Shown: positions 58,085 to 64,000 of the stretch, piece by piece
Layout: each line of letters opens with the position of its first letter
Position numbering within the stretch: the first letter of the stretch is position 1
Translations under genes and position numbers: made by a program
The notes under the pieces: generated by a model
Told to the model about the DNA's origin: nothing
The model's input: only the letters and a program-made list of their open reading frames with translations
The model's database searches: none
NCBI GenBank assembly: GCA_963829845.1
Contig: CAWHKD010000012.1
Location: 230,584 to 294,583, forward strand
From: Gaiellasilicea sp963829845
GTDB lineage: Bacteria; Actinomycetota; Thermoleophilia; Gaiellales; Gaiellaceae
Reading direction: 5' to 3'
Length of the DNA stretch: 64,000 nucleotides

Positions 58085-59104
58085 ATGCTCGAGTTCGGCG
58101 TCACCGTCCTCCCCGATCCGCCGTACCAGCGTCTGATCGAGCTGACGAAGCTCGCCGAGGCGCAGGGGTTTGCCTACGGCTGGACGTACGACTCGCACGT
58201 GCTCTGGCAGGAGTCGATGCCCGTGATGGCGCTCCTCGCCGACCAGACCTCGAAGATCAAGCTCGGGCACATGGTCACGAACCCGGCGATTCGCGACCCG
58301 ACCGTGCTCGCGAGCGCCTACGCAACCCTGCAGGACATCTCGAACGGCCGGATGATCATGGGCGTCGGCCGCGGCGACTCCTCGGTGCGGTACGTGGGCC
58401 GCAAGCCGATGAAGGTCGCCGACTTCGAGGAAGCGCTGAAGATGGTCAAGCCGTTCATGAACGGCAAGGAGGTCACCTGGAACGACAAGCAGCTCCAGCT
58501 CAAGTGGGTACGGCCGGAGCTGCCCGAGATCGAGATGCACGTCGCCGGCTACGGGCCGAAGGCGCTCGCAGTCGCGGGACGGCAGGGCGACGGCGTCATC
58601 ATCCAGCTCGCCGACCCGGACATCATCCAATGGATCATGGCCACCGCCCGCCAGGCGGCCGAGGAAGCGGGGCGCGACCCAGCGGCGCTCAAATGCATCG
58701 TCAGCGCGCCGAGCCACATCTCGGACGATCTGGCCGACGCGCGCGAGCAGGTGCGCTGGTTCCCGGCGATGGTGTCGAACCACGTCCAGGACCTGATCGA
58801 CCGCTACGGCACGGACGGCTCCGTCGTGCCGAAGGTGCTGACCGACTACGTCGAGGCGCGGAAGTTCTACGACTACAACGAGCACTCCCGCGTCGGCGCC
58901 AAGCACGGCGAATTCGTCACCGACGAGATCTGCGACCGGTTCTGCGTGCTCGGCACGGCCGAGCAGGCGATCGCGAAGCTGCGGGAGCTCGAGTCGATCG
59001 GCGTCGACCAGTTCAACATCTACCTGATGACGAAGGGCCAGGAAGAGACGCTCGAGGCGTACGGCAGGGACATCCTGCCGCAGTTCAGCGGGGTCACGGC
59101 GTAG
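58085..59104 (+). CDS. LLM-class F420-dependent oxidoreductase (CPS_4088/TIGR03842-like)
   Basis: Luciferase-like (beta/alpha)8 barrel oxidoreductase of 339 residues using F420 or FMN. Pattern: EFGVTVLPDPPYQRLIELTK, WTYDSHVLWQESMPVMALL, IKLGHMVTNPAIRDPTVLA, MIMGVGRGDSSVRYVGRKPM and EMHVAGYGPKALAVAGRQGD. As I recall, this subgroup often lies beside dihydropyrimidinase genes in actinobacteria, which I could not verify here. It may reduce pyrimidines or oxidise a related ring. The methyltransferase frame follows directly after its stop. Confidence 0.85.
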   Translation: MLEFGVTVLPDPPYQRLIELTKLAEAQGFAYGWTYDSHVLWQESMPVMALLADQTSKIKLGHMVTNPAIRDPTVLASAYATLQDISNGRMIMGVGRGDSSVRYVGRKPMKVADFEEALKMVKPFMNGKEVTWNDKQLQLKWVRPELPEIEMHVAGYGPKALAVAGRQGDGVIIQLADPDIIQWIMATARQAAEEAGRDPAALKCIVSAPSHISDDLADAREQVRWFPAMVSNHVQDLIDRYGTDGSVVPKVLTDYVEARKFYDYNEHSRVGAKHGEFVTDEICDRFCVLGTAEQAIAKLRELESIGVDQFNIYLMTKGQEETLEAYGRDILPQFSGVTA

Positions 59105-59913
59105 AGCACGACCGAGGAGCTCCGGCGGCGCTGGGACGCGGCCGCCGTCGGCTGGGAGGCGGAGCGAGAGGCCGTCGCGAGGTTCGGTGCGCCGGTCGAG
59201 GAAGCGCTCGTCGCTGCTGTCGCCGCGAAACCCGGCGACACCGTCCTCGATCTCGCCGCCGGCACCGGTGACGTCACGGAGGCGCTCGCGCAGAGTGGGG
59301 CGCACGTGATCTCGACCGACGTGTCGCCGGTGATGGTCGAGGCGGCGCGCAGGCGAGGCATCCCGGGCGTCGACCATCGGGTCATGGACATGCAGGCGAT
59401 CGACCTCCCCGACTCGAGCGTCGACGGCGGTCGTCTCGCGCTACGGGTACATGCTCGTTCCGGACCCGGCGCTCGCGCTGCGCGAGACGCGCCGTGTGCT
59501 CAGGCCCGGCGGCCGGCTCGCGTTCGCGACCTGGGCGCCCGCGAAGCGGAATCCGTGGGCGACCGCCTACGGCCCGGTGCTGATCGAACGCGGCCTGCTC
59601 GAGGCACCCAAGCCGGACGAGCCGGGTCAGTTCTCGCTCGGCGAGCCTGCGCGGATCGAGGAGCTCGTCCGCGGCGCCGGCTTCGACGCATGTCTCGGTG
59701 ACCGAGGTACCCGTCGTCTTCCGGGCTGAGAGCTGGGCGGAGTACCGCCGGATCGTCTCGTCGCTCGCGGCGTCGATGCGGCAGGTGCTCGAAGCGCTCG
59801 ACGACGCGGCCCGCGCCGAGGTGGACGAGGCGGCGAAGGCTCGCATCGAGCCGTTCCGCTCCGGCGAGGGCTACGAGCTTCCCGGGCTGACGCTGGTCAC
59901 GATCGCGAGCTAA
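59105..59913 (+). CDS. SAM-dependent methyltransferase, UbiE/Methyltransf_11 type (frame-disrupted)
   Basis: Three frames give one ~268-residue methyltransferase: TEELRRRWDAAAVGWEAERE and motif I TVLDLAAGTGDVTEALA, then ISTDVSPVMVEAA; after an extra base near 59426, VVSRYGYMLVPDPALALRE and RVLRPGGRLAFATWAP; after another near 59690, TEVPVVFRAESWAEYRRIV to the stop. No start codon precedes the first codon: GTAGAGC at 59101-59107 looks like GTGAGC with an added A, which would give a GTGA overlap with the LLM gene. Substrate unknown. Confidence 0.72.
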
Positions 59914-59949
59914 GCGTGCCCGGCGAGTCCACGACGTCCGCTGCCCTCG

Positions 59950-60827
59950 GTGGAGCAGGGGCGCGTAGTCATCGCGGCCCCGGACCGAGGCCCGGGCAAC
60001 TGGGCCGGCGCGCCACACGCGCTCCTCGACGACGGCGTCTACTGGCTGAGCTACCGGGTGCGCCGCGCGAGCGGAACCGAGCGCGCCCAGACGCGCGGCG
60101 TGCGAGACCGTCGTCGCCCGGTCCGAGGACGGCGAGCGTTTCGCGACGGTCGCAAGGATCGAACGCGACGCATTCAGGACGGACTCCTTCGAGCGCCCGT
60201 GCCTCGTCCGGCGACCGCAGGGCGGCTGGCGGTTGTACGTCTGCTGTGCCACCCCGGAGTCCAAGCACTGGTGGATCGAGGCGATCGACGCGGACGACCC
60301 GTCCGAGCTTGCCAGCCGGCGAGAGAACCGTCGTGTTTCCCGGCTCGGCCGCGCTCGCCGTGAAGGATCCGATCGTCGAGGTCGGCGGGGAAGGTGCGTG
60401 GCGGGCGTGGATCTGCTGCCATCCCCTGGCGGAATCGGGCGAGGAGGATCGGATGACGACGGCCTACGCCACCAGCGCCGACGGGTTGTCGTGGGACTGG
60501 CACGGTGAGGTGCTGCGTCCCACACCGGGCACGTGGGATCAGCGCGGCGCGCGGATGACGACCATCCTGAGCGCGGAGCCGATGGTCGTGCTGTACGACG
60601 GCCGTGCGAGCGCCGAGGAGAACTGGTTCGAGCGGACGGGGATCGCGAGGGCCCGAAACGGCGTTCTCGCCGCGGACCCGGGCGGTCCGGCAGCGACGTC
60701 GCCGTACTCGGACGGCGGGCTCCGCTACGCGGCCGCCGTGCCGCTGCCCGACGGGCGCACCCGGTTCTACTTCGAGGCGGCCAGCCCCGACGGGGCGCAC
60801 GACCTCTGGACGAGCGTCAGCGCGTAG
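59950..60827 (+). CDS. five-bladed propeller glycosidase-like protein (frame-disrupted)
   Basis: About 291 residues in three successive frames. Segments: GPGNWAGAPHALLDDGVYWL, then TVVARSEDGERFATVARIER and LYVCCATPESKHWWIEAID, and finally DPIVEVGGEGAWRAWICCHP, YATSADGLSWDWHGEVL and MVVLYDGRASAEENWFERTG. The repeated strand-turn pattern and SxDGxxW motifs fit GH43/GH130-like five-bladed propellers, though the catalytic acids are not clear. Extra bases lie near 60095 and 60312. The GTG at 59950 starts it. Ends 1 bp before the convergent arginase stop. Confidence 0.6.
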
Positions 60828-60828
60828 C

Positions 60829-61732
60829 TCAGAGGATCGTCTTGCCGAGTGCGCTCGCGACCAGCTCGACGGCGAGCGAGGCGGTGGCGTTCTCGCGGTC
60901 GAGGATCGGATTGACCTCGACCACCTCGAGCGAGCCCGCCAGGCCCGACTCCGCGACGAGCTCGAGCGCGAGGTGCGCCTCCCGGTAGGAGAGGCCGCCG
61001 CGCACCGGTGTCCCGACTCCCGGCGCGACCTCGGGGTCGAGCGCGTCCATGTCGAGCGAGACGTGGACGAAGCCGGGCCCGGCGATCTGCGTCAGCGACT
61101 CCCTGATCGCCCGCTCGATCCCGATCCGGTCGATGTCGCTCATCGTGTACGCCTTGATCCCGAGCTCGCGGATCCGCTCGCGCTCCCGCGCGTCGACCGA
61201 GCGCAGGCCGACGAGCGCGACGCGCTCCGGCTCGACGGCCGGCAGCGACCAGGCGTCGCTGTCGAAGCGCTCGTCGGTGAGGCCGATCGCGGCGGCCAGC
61301 GGCATTCCGTGCACGTTGCCGCTCGGCGACGTCTCGGGTGTGTTCAGGTCGCTGTGGGCGTCGATCCAGAGCACGCCGCCGACGCCGACGGAGCGGGCGA
61401 GCCCGCCCAGCGTCCCCAGCGCGACCGAGTGGTCGCCGCCGAGCACGAGCGGCAGCGAGCCCTGCTCGAGCGCGAGCCCGACGAGCCGGGCGACGCGGCC
61501 GCACGCGGCCTTGATCTCGGGCAGGTAGCGCGCGGTCTCGTCCGTCTCCTCGGTCGCCTCGAGGACGGCCGTCTCGACGTCGCCCCAGTCGAGCACGTCG
61601 TAGCCGAGGCCGTGCAGCCGCTCGTTCAGCCCGGCGTAGCGGATCGCCGACGGCCCCATGTCGACGCCGCGGCGGCCCGCGCCGAGGTCGAGCGCGGCGC
61701 CGATGATCGCGACCTGCTTGCCCGCCAGCCAC
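60829..61732 (-). CDS. arginase/agmatinase-family hydrolase, probable arginase (frame change near start)
   Basis: Mn-dependent ureohydrolase, ~300 residues. Metal motifs: LVLGGDHSVALGTLGGL, LWIDAHSDLNTPETS, and VHVSLDMDALDPEVAPG; NVHGMPLAAAIG is arginase-like, favouring arginine to ornithine plus urea over agmatinase. The first strand VAIIGAALDLGAG and RRGVDMGPSAIRYAGL are in frame with no start; the GTG at 61732 joins that frame if one C is removed from CCC at 61721-61723. Read literally, translation would begin at the ATG at 61659 and lack the first strand. Confidence 0.87.
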
Positions 61733-61739
61733 GGGCGGA

Positions 61740-61745
61740 ACCCTA
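61740..61745 (-). promoter_or_regulatory. -10 box of a leaderless promoter for arginase
   Basis: On the minus strand TAGGGT ends 7 nt before the GTG at 61732, which supports that start over the internal ATG. Confidence 0.5.
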
Positions 61746-61810
61746 CCCAGGGAAGCGGGTGCCGCCCGCTCGAGCGGCACCCGTTCCGTCAGCTCGTCAT
61801 GCCCGACCGC

Positions 61811-63906
61811 TCACTCGGGCTGGCCCACCTGCGGCGGGCCGATCCGATACGGCCGCATCATCTCGTTGTCCTCGTGCTCGACGATGTGGCAGTGCCATAC
61901 GAACTGGCCGGGCGTATCGAACCGCGCCCGCACGCGTGTGACCTGCCCCGGGTACGCGATCACCGTGTCCTTGAAGCCCGATTCCGACGCCTCCGGGCCT
62001 GCTGACGTCGCCGACGAGCTGGATCGGCTCGACGACCTCGCCCTCCTCGTCGGTCAGCAGGTTCTGGCGGTTCACCACCTCGAACGTGACCTCATGGACG
62101 TGCATCGGGTGCGCGTCGGCCGTGGCGTTGTAGAACTCCCAGACCTCGGTCGCACCGACGGCCGGGTTCTCGGTCACGGCGTCCATCCAGAGCTTCTCCA
62201 CGAGAACGCCGCCCTCGACCGTGCCGAGCAGGGCCTCGACCGGCCCCTCGACCTCCTCGCCCTCGGCGTCCTCGCCCTCGTCCGCCTTCTCGATCAGCGC
62301 CAGCGGCCGAGTCACACTCTCGGCCGGGAGCGGCGTGATCGCGGGCAGCTGCAGGAACTGCGGTGGCGTCGACGTGTCGGCTCCGACGGCGGGCACGACG
62401 TTGAACTGCATGATCTGGCCGGTCGTGGCGGGATCGGCGACGGGGAAGTCGTCCCCGGGGATGCCGCCGCCGAACGGCTCGTCGGGACCGACGTTGGCGA
62501 GCACGTAGCTGCCCGCCGGCACGTTGGTGAAGTCGACGATCACATCGGCGCGTTCGGCCAGGCCCATGAGCAGCCGGTTGCCGTGGTCGGTCGTGAGGTC
62601 GACCGGCGCGGCGAGGAAGCCGCCCTCGTTCCCGATCTGCCAGGCCTCGACGCCCGGGATCCCGCCGAAGTCGAGGATCAGGAAGCGCGACTGGCAGCCG
62701 TTGAGGAAGCGGAAGCGATAGCGGCGCTGCTCGACGGCGAGGAAGGGCCAGGTGTTGCCGTTGACCATGATCGTGTTGCCGAAGAACTCCGGATTCCAGA
62801 TCGGGGAGAACGGCCCTTCGGGGATGAAGTCGCCCACCAGCCCGTCGAAGAACGTGCGCGAGTCGGGGTAGAAGAGCGAGCCGTCCTCGTTGAAGGAGCG
62901 ATCCTGGATCGCGATCGGGATCTCCCGGTACGGCTTGTTCGGCGGGAACTTGTCGTTCTCCCGCGGCGCCGGGCCGGGAAGCGACGCCACGAGGCCGGTT
63001 CGCGAGTCGAGCACGGTCGCATCGCCGGCCGGCCCGCCGCGGACGAGGTAGAAGCCGGCCGGGCCTGCGTAGACGTTGAGCCGCGTCATGCCGAGCGAGT
63101 GGTCGTGGTACCAGATCGTCGAGGCGCGGTTCTCGTTCGGGTACTGGAAGGTCGCGTAGCCAGGCCCCCACTCGACGCCGTACGCCCCGGCGGCCTTGCC
63201 GGCGAAGAAGTCGTACCAGGTGCCTTCGGTGGCGTAGCCCGGCGGGATGTCGCTTGCAGCCGGCAGGTACCAGGCTTCCGCGTAGCCGTCGCTGTCGTCG
63301 GCCACGCCGACGGCGCCGTGCACGTGCGTGACGATCGGCACCGGGCCCGTGTACGCGCCGGGTGTCTCCGCGAACGTCGGGCGGCTGTCGCGATCCGGCT
63401 GTGCCGCCCGGTGGGTTCGCCCAGTGCAGGGTCTGGTCGACGGGAAGCAGATGCGGGAGGTAGTCCCCGCTCCCGTCGACGAGGTCGTTGATCCACTTCA
63501 CACGGACCGGCCTGTTCCACGTCGCCTCGATCGTGAGCGAGGGAGCGTTGTGGATGAGCAGCCCGCGGCTGTTCTCCGCCGCGATCGCGCCGTACCCCCA
63601 GACCGTGGTCTTGGGGAGGCCTGCGGGGAGAATCTGCTGCTGGATCTGCCGCATCGAGATCTCGTAGTAGTCGAGGGGCTTGCCGCCCGGCTGTCTGATC
63701 GTGGCCGCCCTGGGCATGACCGGCGGGATCAGCATCGGTGTGGCGAACTTGGGCACGACCGCCGGGTCGAGCGTGACGACAGGAATCTGGGCCAGCGCGA
63801 TCGGTGCGCTCAGGCCGGGAAGCCTGCCGAACAGGTAGAAGCCGGCACCGGCGCCTCCGACCCAGGCGACGAACGTCCGTCGGGAGTACCGCCGCATGGT
63901 CTCCAT
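61811..63906 (-). CDS. multicopper oxidase, CotA/bilirubin-oxidase-like, Tat-exported (frame-disrupted)
   Basis: About 698 residues after repairing two extra bases (near 63399 and 61999). Tat signal SRRTFVAWVGGAGAGFYLFG; copper ligands THVHGAVGV and STIWYHDHSLGM (trinuclear), AHPMHVHEVTFEVV, and the type 1/3 segment FVWHCHIVEHEDNEMMRPY with the axial methionine. Fold and spacing match three-domain spore-coat CotA and bilirubin oxidases, which oxidise phenols, bilirubin or metals with O2. The ATG at 63906 has AGAGGAGC upstream. Acidic low-complexity stretch near 62240-62290. The promoter would lie in 63907-64000. Confidence 0.86.
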
Positions 63907-64000
63907 CAGAATGCTCCTCTCTCCCCCGACCTCCGGATTGTCCCGCCGCAGGGAACTCACGTCCATCCGCTCTCAGCCGCACCGGAGGTCAGGGGATTCC

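Noticed and set aside
1..64000. tRNA, rRNA, CRISPR arrays, transposases, phage or plasmid genes.
   Set aside because: Looked for conserved arms, repeat-spacer patterns and DDE or integrase motifs; none found.

Overview
The window is very GC-rich (roughly 70%), densely packed chromosomal DNA. There is no insertion sequence, phage gene, CRISPR array, rRNA or tRNA that I could recognise. Gene content fits an actinobacterium: an F420-type luciferase-like oxidoreductase, a LAL-class LuxR regulator, a SCO4226/DUF4242 protein, an Mrp ATPase without its CxxC, and many ATGA/GTGA/TTGA coupled starts. A deep-branching group such as Thermoleophilia (Gaiellales or Solirubrobacterales) is my guess, not a demonstrated assignment.

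Layout. 1-4118: end of a complex I operon (nuoL partial, nuoM, nuoN). 4136-7147: membrane protein, then a metal-dependent hydrolase, small protein, DUF1028 and cupin-TPR run. 7124-15182: dehydrogenase and HAD phosphatase, a secreted protein with a possible OmpR/PhoB-type repeat upstream, mrp, a damaged barrel protein and two-component pair, an IMPase and DUF1015. 15225-22201: OB-HD phosphohydrolase, EamA transporter, esterase, a minimal YchF, an ECF-like sigma factor, methylmalonyl-CoA epimerase, a short FtsH and an O-methyltransferase. 22219-29048: a nicotinamidase-like hydrolase facing pncB, then DUF1385, pabC, pabB, an M20 peptidase and tryptophan dioxygenase. 29070-33173: rarA, peroxiredoxin, alpha/beta hydrolase, FMN reductase, YceI and a MarR repressor. 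33170-43685: class III aminotransferase, a MalK/F/G-type ABC importer, mmsA and an RNB ribonuclease. 43715-47150: LAL regulator with two small genes downstream. 47158-59104: a pyrimidine/hydantoin catabolic region. 59105-63906: methyltransferase, propeller hydrolase, arginase and multicopper oxidase.

The best functional story is reductive pyrimidine (or hydantoin) breakdown. An NMT1/THI5-type ABC importer is encoded with dihydropyrimidinase, and an N-carbamoyl amidohydrolase diverges from them. The class III aminotransferase and the CoA-acylating semialdehyde dehydrogenase MmsA elsewhere in the window could finish the route from beta-alanine or beta-aminoisobutyrate to acetyl- or propionyl-CoA. 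An F420-type LLM oxidoreductase nearby is a candidate for the missing reductive first step.

Two patterns run through the whole window. First, about 22 genes have a TANNNT-like hexamer ending exactly 6 or 7 nt before the start codon. That is the geometry of a -10 box for a leaderless mRNA. Several divergent genes even have overlapping or back-to-back -10 boxes. Second, about fifteen otherwise well-conserved genes are broken by single-base frame changes. Nearly all look like one extra base, often in a GGG or CCC run, which points to systematic assembly or sequencing insertions rather than gene decay.
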